Source: Moritella marina ATCC 15381
GTDB lineage: Bacteria; Pseudomonadota; Gammaproteobacteria; Enterobacterales; Moritellaceae
Direction of reading: 5' to 3'
DNA length: 64,000 nucleotides
NCBI RefSeq assembly: GCF_008931805.1
Contig: NZ_CP044399.1
Coordinates: 620,001-684,000 of the forward strand
Below, piece after piece: positions 7,628 through 16,444 of the stretch. The stretch's first letter is position 1. Each line of letters starts with the position of its first letter. A program made the translations under genes and the position numbers. Under the pieces are notes generated by a model. The model saw only the letters and a program-made list of their open reading frames with translations, had not been told where the DNA came from and made no database searches.

Positions 7628-8656
7628 TTACGCAACTTTAATAACAAGTTTGCCGAAGTTTTCACCTTGCAGCATGCCTGTGAATGCTGCAGGTGCATTT
7701 TCTAAACCATCAATCATATGTTCGCGGTACTTGATTTTACCTGCTTGTAGCCAGTCCATCATATCCACGAAAAATTCGTTATAACGCGGTGCATAATCAT
7801 CAAAAATGATAAAACCTTGCATCTTAATACGCTTCACCAATAACGTGCCCATTAGCAGTGATAAACGGTCAGGGCCAGATGGTAGTTCAGTTGCGTTATA
7901 TTGCGATACTAAACCGCAGACAGGCACGCGCGCGCCGGTATTTAGCAGTGGCAGCACACTATCAAATACTTTACCGCCGACGTTTTCAAAATACACATCA
8001 ATGCCCTTCGGACAGGCTGCTTTTAGCTGGGCATCAAAATCGTCAGCTTTGTGGTCAATACATTTATCAAAGCCTAATACATCTACTGCATATTGGCATT
8101 TTTCAGCACCGCCAGCGACACCGACGACGTAACAACCTTTTATTTTACCTATCTGACCAACGGTAGCGCCAACAGGCCCTGTTGCAGCGGCAACAACCAG
8201 TGTATCACCAGATTTAGGTTGACCAATGTCGAGCAGTCCCATGTACGCAGTAAAACCAGGCATACCTAAAATGCCAAGAGCGTAAGAAGGGTTAGTTGGT
8301 TCTGCGCCTAGTTTAATTAGGCCCTCACCATCTGAAATACCGTAATCCTGCCAACCTGTGTAAGCCAGTACCCATTCGCCAGCTTGGTAATCAGGGTGTA
8401 AAGAGGTAACCACTTGGCATACAGTTGCGCCAACCATGGTGTCATTGATCGCAACGGGTTCAGCATAAGAAGCACCATCATTCATGCGCCCACGCATATA
8501 AGGGTCTAGTGATAAGTAACTGGTGCGTAATAATAGTTCACCGCTTGCAGGCGTTGGAATGGCTGTTTCTTCAAGGCTGAAGTTTGCTGATATAGGGGCG
8601 CCAACGGGACGTGAAGCAAGCGAAATACGGCGATTAACTGAATTTGATTGAGACAT
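7628..8656 (-). CDS. curA: NADPH-dependent enone/curcumin reductase, MDR family
   Basis: Zinc-independent medium-chain reductase closely resembling E. coli CurA in length (342 residues) and motifs. These include SRPVGAPISANFSLEE at the N-terminus, LSLDPYMRGRM, GMPGFTAYMGLLDIGQPKSG, the dinucleotide-binding run AAATGPVGATVGQIGK, GVAGGAEKC, DVYFENVGGKVFD and a C-terminal GKLVIKVA. It reduces alpha,beta-unsaturated carbonyl compounds with NADPH in the cytosol. It is followed by a GST gene and preceded by a palindrome that looks like a TetR-family operator, so induction by reactive electrophiles is plausible. Confidence 0.93.
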   Translation of the reverse strand: MSQSNSVNRRISLASRPVGAPISANFSLEETAIPTPASGELLLRTSYLSLDPYMRGRMNDGASYAEPVAINDTMVGATVCQVVTSLHPDYQAGEWVLAYTGWQDYGISDGEGLIKLGAEPTNPSYALGILGMPGFTAYMGLLDIGQPKSGDTLVVAAATGPVGATVGQIGKIKGCYVVGVAGGAEKCQYAVDVLGFDKCIDHKADDFDAQLKAACPKGIDVYFENVGGKVFDSVLPLLNTGARVPVCGLVSQYNATELPSGPDRLSLLMGTLLVKRIKMQGFIIFDDYAPRYNEFFVDMMDWLQAGKIKYREHMIDGLENAPAAFTGMLQGENFGKLVIKVA

Positions 8657-8722
8657 ATAGAGCCTTTATATTGGGAAGTTTAATCATTATTTTTACAAGA
8701 TAATAACCTCACTATATGCCAT

Positions 8723-8741
8723 AGTAGACCGGTCGTCTACT
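8723..8741. promoter_or_regulatory. TetR-type operator upstream of curA-GST
   Basis: AGTAGACCGGTCGTCTACT has perfect 7-bp arms (AGTAGAC / GTCTACT) around a 5-bp centre, 66 bp upstream of the curA start. Size and TAGACC-type arms resemble operators of electrophile-sensing TetR repressors such as NemR. No tetR gene lies within this window nearby, so the regulator would act in trans. Confidence 0.65.
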
Positions 8742-8934
8742 TATTGTTTTGTAGTTTTATCCTAACTTTAAAGGTAAACAGTCTAGATTTAATTGTAGTT
8801 CGACCTTTTTTTTACACAAATAGCGCTATGTTATTGCGCCAGTAGTTTACTTCCTCATCATTATATTGTGGTTTATTATTGTTATTAGTAATATAAAAAA
8901 CAGTATTTATAACCTTTGGGTATTAATAAGCAGT

Positions 8935-10320
8935 ATGTTATTTAATTGTCGTTACATTATGCGCCTTGCGTGTATTTTCAGTTTATCTGCCAATTTGGTT
9001 TACGCGGAAAATCCAACCAATGTTGCTGATTCGCTTCAATCGCTACCGCAAGCCATTGAAACCCCAGCGTTACCGGTTAATCAATGGGGTGTTGCTATAG
9101 GCCTGCGTCGCGCTGACATTCCTTTTGCTGTGTCTGAAGTGAGTGAAGATACTGCTGTGTATGACATTCTGCCCTTGATCCGCTTTCAGAATGATTATGG
9201 TTTTATTCATGGTTTAGAAGGTGGTGTGCATTTATGGAAAAACGCAGATCATCAGGTTAATCTGTACAGTCGATTTCGCTTTGATGACATTCCGAAAGAA
9301 TATCAAAATGCAGTAAAAGGCCAGTCTTTTGATTTTGGTTTCCAATACCGTTATTTCGATGGCCCGTGGGAAACGGATATTGCAGTATTATCTGATAATT
9401 ATAAGCGTTTTTATGGTTATACGAGAACCCAGTATAGTTGGCAATATGATAGCTGGTCATTGTTTCCTTTTGCTGAATTAAAGTGGAAGAGCGCTGATTT
9501 TAACGATTATTATTATGGCTTTGATTTAGAGCAAGCGGGTGCTGGTGTGTCTGTTAGTGGTGGTGTGCGAGCTGCTTACCATGTGGCCAGTAATTTTCAT
9601 TTAATTGGACAGTTTGGCGTGACACGTCTAGAAGATGATGTGTATGAGTTAGAGACAGTCGCAAAGCATTACCAGCTAGAATCTTTCTTGGGTATTGCTT
9701 TTTATCCTGATCCTGACAAGCCGTTTGTTCGTTCGCCTACAAAGCAAAAAAATGATGAGTATTTACGTTTCGCGCATGGCTGGGCAACCCCATCTAATAT
9801 TGGTGAGATCTTAAAATTTCAAACTGAGCGCGATACTGAAAATAACCAAATGAATTCATTCTTTTATGGTGTGCAGGTTGCAGATAGCTTATTAACTATG
9901 CCTATTGATATTTACTTCACTCCAGGATTGGTTTGGCATCATAGCTCCGATGTTCAAAATGATATTGCTGAAGCGGTCTTGGCGATTAAAGCATTTTACA
10001 CTTTCGAACTTGGCCCGCGTTGGCGTCTAGGTATTGCTGAAGGTTTATCTTATGTTTCTGATATTACTTATATTGAAGGTTTTGAACTAACGGGTGAAGA
10101 CAGTAAACGTGGTTATGAAAATGCGTCGAAATTACTTAACTATATTGATTTTTCTGTGGATGTGAATGTTGGAGACATTTTTGGAAGTAAAGCATTAGCA
10201 CAAACTTGGTTTGGTTATAGTATCCATCATCGTTCTGGTATTTTTGAAACGAGTTCGGTGTTTGGTCGTATTAAAGGCGGCAGTAATTATCAAACAGCTT
10301 ATGTACAGTGGCATTTTTAA
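8935..10320 (+). CDS. Outer-membrane barrel: MipA/OmpV-like N-terminal half with PagL-like C-terminal half
   Basis: Predicted outer-membrane protein of 461 residues. I chose the ATG at 8935, which gives a signal peptide cut near SANLVYA-ENPT; the frame upstream to 8866 begins with TTG and lacks a ribosome site. The first part, about residues 45-260, has alternating aromatic beta-strands of the MipA/OmpV type (WGVAIGLRRADIPF, VYDILPLIRFQNDYGF). The second part, from about 270, is another barrel ending GYSIHHRSGIFE...VQWHF. The HHRSG motif and terminal aromatic residue recall PagL-type lipid A deacylases with a His-Ser pair. A two-module barrel is my reading; deacylase activity is inference. 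Nothing nearby fixes its role. Confidence 0.65.
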   Translation: MLFNCRYIMRLACIFSLSANLVYAENPTNVADSLQSLPQAIETPALPVNQWGVAIGLRRADIPFAVSEVSEDTAVYDILPLIRFQNDYGFIHGLEGGVHLWKNADHQVNLYSRFRFDDIPKEYQNAVKGQSFDFGFQYRYFDGPWETDIAVLSDNYKRFYGYTRTQYSWQYDSWSLFPFAELKWKSADFNDYYYGFDLEQAGAGVSVSGGVRAAYHVASNFHLIGQFGVTRLEDDVYELETVAKHYQLESFLGIAFYPDPDKPFVRSPTKQKNDEYLRFAHGWATPSNIGEILKFQTERDTENNQMNSFFYGVQVADSLLTMPIDIYFTPGLVWHHSSDVQNDIAEAVLAIKAFYTFELGPRWRLGIAEGLSYVSDITYIEGFELTGEDSKRGYENASKLLNYIDFSVDVNVGDIFGSKALAQTWFGYSIHHRSGIFETSSVFGRIKGGSNYQTAYVQWHF

Positions 10321-10410
10321 TTTAACTTAATAAACTGGCGCACTTGCTTATCATCGCTAGATAGCTATTTTACTCAACTGCACCGTTATCTTACATAATC
10401 ATTTAGTTTA

Positions 10411-12342
10411 TTAACTCTGCTCACTTGCTGATTTATTGTGTTTGTGTGCAGCGGCTAAATTACCAACGGTATTTTTTTCTTCATTACTGTGGGCTTCGGT
10501 TGACCAAGCATCATTTAGGTTGTCGTAATACGTTAACGCATCCAAGCCCAGTAGTTTTTTCAATATTCTGCGTTCTGTTAAACTGCGGTTAACAAATTCC
10601 GGTTCTTGTTCGTTTATTCGTTTAGCCTCTTCGTGTAAAACGGCTTCATCATGACGGCGAAATACTTGTCCTGCACGGTGAGCCTGATTAGCACGCATTC
10701 CGAGAGCTTTTAATGCTTCAACACCCAAGCTGATGCCTGAATCAAGCGATTCCCGAAATACATGATCCGCCCCCAAGCGAATTAACTGCTGGGCATGGTT
10801 ACGATCGGTGGCACGCACTAATACGTTTAAGTGTGGGAAATGCTTTTTAACTTGAATCAAAATACGCTTAGTGCGGCTAGCACTTTCAACGGCAATAATA
10901 AATAGTTTGGCATTATCAGCCCCGGCAGCGTGTAATAAATTAAGCTGCTCGGCATCACCATAAAATACCTTGTATTTGAACTGTTGTAATAGCTCAATTT
11001 GACCGACATCGTTTTCGAGTATGGTGGTATTAATATGATAACCATGCAAGAGGCGGCCAACAACTTGTCCAAAACCACCAAAACCAGCAATAATGACAGA
11101 ACTGTCGGTATCATCGGGGATCTGATGCTCAGGAGTGGCTTTTTTGGACTTTTTATTGCCATTGGGCTGTTTGCGTTTAAATGACGGCGCTATTATTTTA
11201 TCGTTAATGATTAATAGTAGCGGGGTAAATACCATAGATAAAGTCACCACGAGCACTAATAAGCTGGCGATCTCGTTATCCAGTACTTGGCGTTGTAGGG
11301 CAAATGAAGTCAGTACAAAGGCAAACTCACCACCTTGTGCCAGTGCGCATGAGAATAACCAATTTTGGCTGCGCTGTATTTTGAAGACAATACCGGTGAT
11401 AAACAACACGATGAATTTAACAGCGATAAGGCCAGTTACGAGCATGGCTACTAATATTGGCTGATCAAGTAACAAAGTAAAATCAATACTGGCCCCGACC
11501 GAGATAAAGAAAATGCCGAGTAATAAGCTCTTAAAGGGTTCAATATCACTTTCCAGTTCGTGACGGTATTCACTGTCAGCTAAAACCACGCCTGCTAAGA
11601 AGGTGCCGAGTGCTGCTGACAAACCAACTGCTTCCATCGCGAGGGCAATACCAACAACGAGGGCAAGGGCGGTAGCAATAAAGATTTCTCGTGAACGTGA
11701 ACTGGCGATAATACGTAATAGCGGCACGACTAAAAAGTGTCCACCGATGATGATGCCAGCAATGACACCGGCAATCATTAATGCACTGAGCCAGCCTGAT
11801 GTTGTCGACTCTACAATCGCAGTATCCTGTATCACCAGTAGTGGTAATAAAGACAAAATTGGGATCACGGCGATATCTTGAAATAGTAATACGGCAAAGG
11901 CATTTTTACCGGCTTCGGTTTTCATTAACTCCCGCTCTTGCAAGTTTTGTAACACGATGGCGGTGGAGGAGAGTGCCACTATCAAACCGATGGCGAGTGC
12001 GGTTTGCCATGCAAGACCACAAGCAAGCAGTATTAAGAAGATACATAACGTCGTAGCACAAAGCTGTAAGCCACCTGTACCGAGAATAGGCATTTTAAGT
12101 TGCCATAATAACGCCGGTCTTAGTTCCAAACCGACCAAGAATAACATCATCACGACACCGAACTCAGCCACGTGCATCACGTCTTCTTGATTCGATATCA
12201 AGCTTAGCGCATAAGGGCCGACTATGACGCCTGCAATTAAATAACCCAGTACAGAACCCAGTCCCAAACGTTTGGCGATCGGCACTGCGACTACACCCGC
12301 AGCAAGGTAGATGAAGATATTAAATAATACGCCGTGTTCCAT
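10411..12342 (-). CDS. Glutathione-gated K+/H+ antiporter, KefC/KefB-like
   Basis: CPA2-family antiporter of 643 residues: about twelve to thirteen membrane helices (residues 1-385), a linker, then a cytosolic RCK/TrkA-N nucleotide-binding domain starting SVIIAGFGGFGQVVGRLL. The loop YRHELESDIEPFKSLLLGIF matches the Kef regulatory loop (HALESDIEP in E. coli). The protein would extrude potassium and acidify the cytosol when glutathione adducts bind the RCK domain, protecting against electrophiles. Its start overlaps the stop of a KefF/KefG-like gene (TAATG), the arrangement seen for Kef ancillary subunits. The C-terminus after the RCK domain (about residues 560-643) is charged and includes EVKR-type helices. 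I cannot separate KefB from KefC. Confidence 0.88.
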   Translation of the reverse strand: MEHGVLFNIFIYLAAGVVAVPIAKRLGLGSVLGYLIAGVIVGPYALSLISNQEDVMHVAEFGVVMMLFLVGLELRPALLWQLKMPILGTGGLQLCATTLCIFLILLACGLAWQTALAIGLIVALSSTAIVLQNLQERELMKTEAGKNAFAVLLFQDIAVIPILSLLPLLVIQDTAIVESTTSGWLSALMIAGVIAGIIIGGHFLVVPLLRIIASSRSREIFIATALALVVGIALAMEAVGLSAALGTFLAGVVLADSEYRHELESDIEPFKSLLLGIFFISVGASIDFTLLLDQPILVAMLVTGLIAVKFIVLFITGIVFKIQRSQNWLFSCALAQGGEFAFVLTSFALQRQVLDNEIASLLVLVVTLSMVFTPLLLIINDKIIAPSFKRKQPNGNKKSKKATPEHQIPDDTDSSVIIAGFGGFGQVVGRLLHGYHINTTILENDVGQIELLQQFKYKVFYGDAEQLNLLHAAGADNAKLFIIAVESASRTKRILIQVKKHFPHLNVLVRATDRNHAQQLIRLGADHVFRESLDSGISLGVEALKALGMRANQAHRAGQVFRRHDEAVLHEEAKRINEQEPEFVNRSLTERRILKKLLGLDALTYYDNLNDAWSTEAHSNEEKNTVGNLAAAHKHNKSASEQS

Positions 12343-12917
12343 TATTGGTTACTCTCCATGTCGGTGGTGGTCGTATCACCACTTTGCTGTTGTAAACCTA
12401 ATAACAATTGGCGATATTGGGCCGTTTTATCTGCTATTCGCTCCGCATCGTGGCGCTTATGAATATCATGCACGACAAATGGCGGTAGGTATTCCAGATT
12501 ACATAACTTACTCATTTGGCTAAAAGGCAATAAAAACTGGCTAATATCGTGTTCGTTGTAACCTGTCGTCGAATATGAATTTGCACTACCACCGGTTGAA
12601 ATCGCGAGTATTATTTTTTTACCCACCAATTTATCGCCGTTTTCACCATAAGCAAAACCATGCTCTAGCACGAGATCTTGCCACTCTTTTAAAATTGCAG
12701 GGCAGGAATACCAGTAAAGTGGAAATTGTAAGACGATGATGTCGTGATTGAGCAATAATACTTGTTCGTGTTTAATGTCGATAAATGAATCGGGATAGGT
12801 ATCGTAAAGATCGTGACAAGTAATGCCGTCAATATTTTGAATTTCATTGAATAATGATTTATGTGCAATTGATTTTTGTAATGCAGGATGGGCAAATATA
12901 ACGAGAATTTTGTGCAT
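12342..12917 (-). CDS. Kef ancillary flavoprotein, KefF/KefG-like quinone reductase
   Basis: Flavodoxin-fold NAD(P)H oxidoreductase of about 191 residues resembling KefF/KefG, required for full Kef activity and able to reduce quinones. Visible motifs: MHKILVIFAHPALQKS (FMN phosphate-binding start), DLYDTYPDSFIDI, VLQFPLYWYSCPAILKEWQD, HGFAYGENGDKLVGK, and STGGSANSYSTTGYNEHDI around the flavin. I start at 12917, which aligns with KefF; an in-frame ATG at 12932 sits right against an AAAGG sequence and is a fair alternative. The stop codon overlaps the antiporter start (TAATG), strongly implying a translationally coupled pair. Confidence 0.88.
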   Translation of the reverse strand: MHKILVIFAHPALQKSIAHKSLFNEIQNIDGITCHDLYDTYPDSFIDIKHEQVLLLNHDIIVLQFPLYWYSCPAILKEWQDLVLEHGFAYGENGDKLVGKKIILAISTGGSANSYSTTGYNEHDISQFLLPFSQMSKLCNLEYLPPFVVHDIHKRHDAERIADKTAQYRQLLLGLQQQSGDTTTTDMESNQ

Positions 12918-13231
12918 ATGATTTTCAATCATCCTTTATTGAAATAGATCTTTATACTGGTATTCAACAGCTTAGTGTCTAAAGTGTGTGTTTTATTAAT
13001 TTTCTGGTCTAAGCTTATAATATAAAACAAATTATTTCAGTGTTTATTTAGTTATTCTGGTTTTTCTCACTGAGATATATGTTATTTCCCAATTATTGTC
13101 CGATAACAGGCCGGAATGTGATTAAGCATATTATATTAGAATCTTTATGTTATTATTTCGTGACTAATTTGATATTGATCAAAAATGATCGACGTTTTTG
13201 TTTATGGATTAACTATTGGAGTTATTTTTAC
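12918..13231. other. Divergent intergenic region between kefF-like gene and DUF2860 gene
   Basis: AT-rich 314-bp region between divergent genes. It contains one perfect FNR-type box (listed separately). I see no other strong repeat or small ORF; the open frame from 13079 lacks a ribosome site and runs through the FNR box. Confidence 0.6.
13169..13182. promoter_or_regulatory. FNR box upstream of DUF2860-like gene
   Basis: TTGATATTGATCAA is a full match to the FNR/ANR consensus TTGAT-N4-ATCAA. Its centre is about 56 bp upstream of the ATG at 13232, consistent with anaerobic control of that gene. Confidence 0.8.
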
Positions 13232-14254
13232 ATGATATCTAGAAAGCACAGTTTACTTGCACTGCCGCTATTACTAACCAGCAGTGTACTTGGCTTTAGT
13301 AGTGTGGCAATAGCGAAACCCTTAGCAAAAAGCCCCGGTTTTTCGGGAACGATTGGTATTAATGCTGGTTTTAGTGATTCACAAGATCAATTTAATACCG
13401 ATGATGATAATGCCAAAATTGATGGTCTAGATAACGCTGGTAAGGACGTTTCGACTGGGTTGTTATTTCCCTTTTTTCGTTTGGCCTATACAAGCGCAGA
13501 TTTACAGACTCAATATTTTTTAGGTCAGAGCCCGCAAAATATTTTAGATAGCGCCATACAATACGAACTGGGTGTCACGCATAATTTTGATAAACGTCAG
13601 AGTATGACATTTGCTTATATCCCACATGTTCCATTCTTAAAAGAAACCTGGTCAGATCCTTTCTTAGTTGGTGCTGAAAGAGAAAAAACAGACATAGATT
13701 CAACCGCAGTGCGTGTGGCTTATAAATTTATGCCGGTGCAAATTGAATACGCTTATGCATCGTATGATATTGAAGATGATCAAAGTGGTGCGAACAATGG
13801 CTGTGGTGGCAGTGCTTGTACTGCAGGAGAGCAAGAACAACTTAAACGAGACAGTGATTACCAAAGATTGAGTTTAGAGAGTTCACTGCGATTGTGGCAA
13901 GGCATGTTTGCTAAAGCAAATGTATATTATGCCAATCAAGATGCTAAAGGTGAGAGTCAAAGTTATGATGAATTACATTATAGCTTGAGCATAATGACCA
14001 AATATGAGCGTCACTTCTTGTCTGTACAAGCCGCATTTAGTGATCGTGAATATAGCGCAGAAAATCCAATTTTTGCACAAACGCAAGAACAAGATGCGAC
14101 GCGTTATTCATTAATCTATTCATATGACAAACCGTTTAATATTGAAGACAGTAATTTAAACGTGATCTATCAAAATAAAGATATTGATGCCAATATAGAT
14201 TTTTATGATAGTACGAGTAACTTCGTGTCTGTTGGTATGAGTTACAATTTTTAA
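13232..14254 (+). CDS. DUF2860-like outer-membrane protein
   Basis: Predicted exported barrel of 340 residues. The start at 13232 is preceded by GGAG and gives a signal peptide ending near SVAIAKP. The mature protein shows alternating strands with many Asp, Tyr and Gln residues (RLAYTSADLQTQYFLGQ, RVAYKFMPVQIEYAYASYD) and ends VSVGMSYNF with the terminal Phe typical of BAM substrates. An internal CGGSAC pair could form a disulfide in a loop. It resembles the DUF2860 family of Vibrio-type outer-membrane proteins, whose function I do not know. A perfect FNR box just upstream suggests oxygen control. A strong terminator follows, so it is probably monocistronic. Confidence 0.7.
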   Translation: MISRKHSLLALPLLLTSSVLGFSSVAIAKPLAKSPGFSGTIGINAGFSDSQDQFNTDDDNAKIDGLDNAGKDVSTGLLFPFFRLAYTSADLQTQYFLGQSPQNILDSAIQYELGVTHNFDKRQSMTFAYIPHVPFLKETWSDPFLVGAEREKTDIDSTAVRVAYKFMPVQIEYAYASYDIEDDQSGANNGCGGSACTAGEQEQLKRDSDYQRLSLESSLRLWQGMFAKANVYYANQDAKGESQSYDELHYSLSIMTKYERHFLSVQAAFSDREYSAENPIFAQTQEQDATRYSLIYSYDKPFNIEDSNLNVIYQNKDIDANIDFYDSTSNFVSVGMSYNF

Positions 14255-14280
14255 CGAGATCGAGTATTAAAAATAGAAAG

Positions 14281-14318
14281 AAGGGACGTCATACGATAAG
14301 TATCACGTCCCTTTTTAT
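14281..14318 (+). terminator. Terminator after DUF2860-like gene
   Basis: AAGGGACGT (14281-14289) pairs with ACGTCCCTT (14305-14313); the stem continues inward via ATAC/GTAT and is followed by a T-rich run. Confidence 0.85.
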
Positions 14319-14346
14319 TTATAAATCGTATTTATTATTAAGTGTT

Positions 14347-16152
14347 TTAATAACCGAGGCTAAGTGCGCTTGGGCGGCGAGGATCTGACGCGCCATAAAC
14401 CCCTTCGTCTGTGAGCATGATGGTTTGAGTGCTACCCATCGCTGCTTTGACTTCAACTTTGTGTCCTTTACTCTCTAATAAATTAACAGTATCTATATTT
14501 AAGCCCTTTTCGATACGGATCATGTCGGGTAACCATTGATGATGGAAACGCGGTGCTGCGCTTGCTTCGGCTATATTCATATCATGGTCAATAACGTTCA
14601 TGATCACTTGCAGTGTCGTGGTTATAATACGTGAACCACCTGGACTGCCAGTCACAAGATAAGGTTTATTATCTTTCAACACGATAGTCGGGGTCATTGA
14701 GCTTAATGGGCGTTTTTTCGCAGCGACGGCATTGGCTTTACCACCGATAAGCCCGTAAGCATTCGGGACACCTGGTTTGGCAGAAAAATCATCCATTTCA
14801 TTATTCAGCAATACGCCTGTGCCATTGGCGACAAGCCCTGAACCATAACTGAAGTTGAGGGTGTAAGTATTACTGACTGCATTACCCCATTTATCAACCA
14901 CACTGTAATGGGTGGTTTGATTGCTTTCGTATGGTAATAATGTACCAGGTGAGACTTCACTACTTGGCGTTGCTTTAGCTGGATTTATTTGACTGGCTAA
15001 CTGTTCTGCATATTGTTTGTTAGTCAGGGCTTCAACTGGCACGTTTACAAAGTCAGGATCACCTAAATACAAACTGCGGTCAGCATAGGCACGACGCATT
15101 GATTCTGCCATGACATGAATTGTCGCTGCGCTATTATGGCCCATTTTGTCGATAGGGTATTGCGAGAGCATATTCAGCATTTGTATTATATGCACCCCGC
15201 CAGAAGAAGGGGGCGGCATCGAGACCACTTGATAACCACGATAGTAACCAGTAACTGGTTGTCGCTCTATGGCTTTATAACTGGCGAGATCTTCCATGGT
15301 CATAATGCCGCCCGCATCACGTACCGAATCACTAATTTGTTGAGCGATTGGACCTTGGTAGAATGCTGAACTGCCTTTTTTAGCGATAGCTGTTAAGGTT
15401 TTGGCGAGATCGCTTTGCTTTAATCGTTCTCCTGGTTGATAGCTACTTCCATCGGCTTTGTAGAAGATTGCTTGGGTGCTTGGCCATTGGCTTAAACGTT
15501 TTTGCGTTGCACTAAGGGAATTGGCTAAGTCTGGGGTAACGATAATGCCATCACTGGCTAATTTTATTGCTGGGGCTATCACCTGGGCTAATGACATACT
15601 GCCATATTTTTCTAACGCTAGCTCAAAACCAAGCACAGTTCCTGGTACACCAACAGCAAGGCCGTGAAAGCGCGATAAGGTATTATCTGGATCACCATTT
15701 TCATCTAAAAACATGTCTGCAGAGGCGGTCTGTGGCGCGACTTCACGATAATCAATGGCAATAGAACGTTGTTCATCGGCTAAATAAACCAGCATGAAAC
15801 CACCGCCACCAAGATTACCGGCGCGGGGGAGGGTGACAGCTAATGCGTAACCAACGGCAACTGCAGCATCAATGGCATTACCGCCTTGTTGCATGATATC
15901 GACACCAATTTTAGTCGCCAGTGCTTCTTGGCTCGCCACCATACCATTAGCAGCCCAAACGGGGTGATGAATCGCCATTTGACTATAAATGGCGCTGGTT
16001 GACGGTTTTATTTTTGCAAGACTCTGGCTTACCATAATCTCATTTTCAACAGTCTCGCTGCTGGTGGTTTTAGCAATCGCCGTTGGTAACGTTAAGCTGA
16101 TGCAGCTAATAAGGCCAAAGCTAAGTCCTTTCATAAGGTGTGTCGTTAACAT
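14347..16152 (-). CDS. ggt: Gamma-glutamyltransferase (glutathione hydrolase)
   Basis: Periplasmic Ntn-hydrolase that cleaves or transfers the gamma-glutamyl group of glutathione. It has 601 residues with a signal peptide ending near TAIAKTT. The start at 16152 has AGGGA seven bases upstream. Visible features: GMVASQEALATKIGVDIMQQ, GGNAIDAAVAVGYAL, the NLGGGGFMLVY turn, and the autoprocessing site NQTTHYSVVD where the catalytic Thr begins the small subunit. PLSSMTPTIV and TGSPGGSRI line the glutamyl-binding pocket. The product recycles extracellular glutathione, linking it to the nearby GST, CurA and Kef genes. It is transcribed alone, divergent from ydhF. Confidence 0.95.
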   Translation of the reverse strand: MLTTHLMKGLSFGLISCISLTLPTAIAKTTSSETVENEIMVSQSLAKIKPSTSAIYSQMAIHHPVWAANGMVASQEALATKIGVDIMQQGGNAIDAAVAVGYALAVTLPRAGNLGGGGFMLVYLADEQRSIAIDYREVAPQTASADMFLDENGDPDNTLSRFHGLAVGVPGTVLGFELALEKYGSMSLAQVIAPAIKLASDGIIVTPDLANSLSATQKRLSQWPSTQAIFYKADGSSYQPGERLKQSDLAKTLTAIAKKGSSAFYQGPIAQQISDSVRDAGGIMTMEDLASYKAIERQPVTGYYRGYQVVSMPPPSSGGVHIIQMLNMLSQYPIDKMGHNSAATIHVMAESMRRAYADRSLYLGDPDFVNVPVEALTNKQYAEQLASQINPAKATPSSEVSPGTLLPYESNQTTHYSVVDKWGNAVSNTYTLNFSYGSGLVANGTGVLLNNEMDDFSAKPGVPNAYGLIGGKANAVAAKKRPLSSMTPTIVLKDNKPYLVTGSPGGSRIITTTLQVIMNVIDHDMNIAEASAAPRFHHQWLPDMIRIEKGLNIDTVNLLESKGHKVEVKAAMGSTQTIMLTDEGVYGASDPRRPSALSLGY

Positions 16153-16444
16153 GAATATTCCCTATTTCATTATTTGAAATGCCAATACAACCGTGCGTGA
16201 TGTTAATACAGGTGTCCTAGATGTTAATGCAGCATAGCAAAGACGTGTTATTACTTGTTTTTAGGTAGATGAAACTGCTAGTTCATTCACAGAAATAGCA
16301 TCGTTATGTATCAAATCGTAACCCTGTGAGTTGTTAAAGAGTATTGATATTAAAAATAATTTATTTTAAAGCTATTTAAACTAACTCTTAAATCTACCTT
16401 TAACTTATCTTTCTATTAAGCTTATTTGTTAAATAAGGACAATT

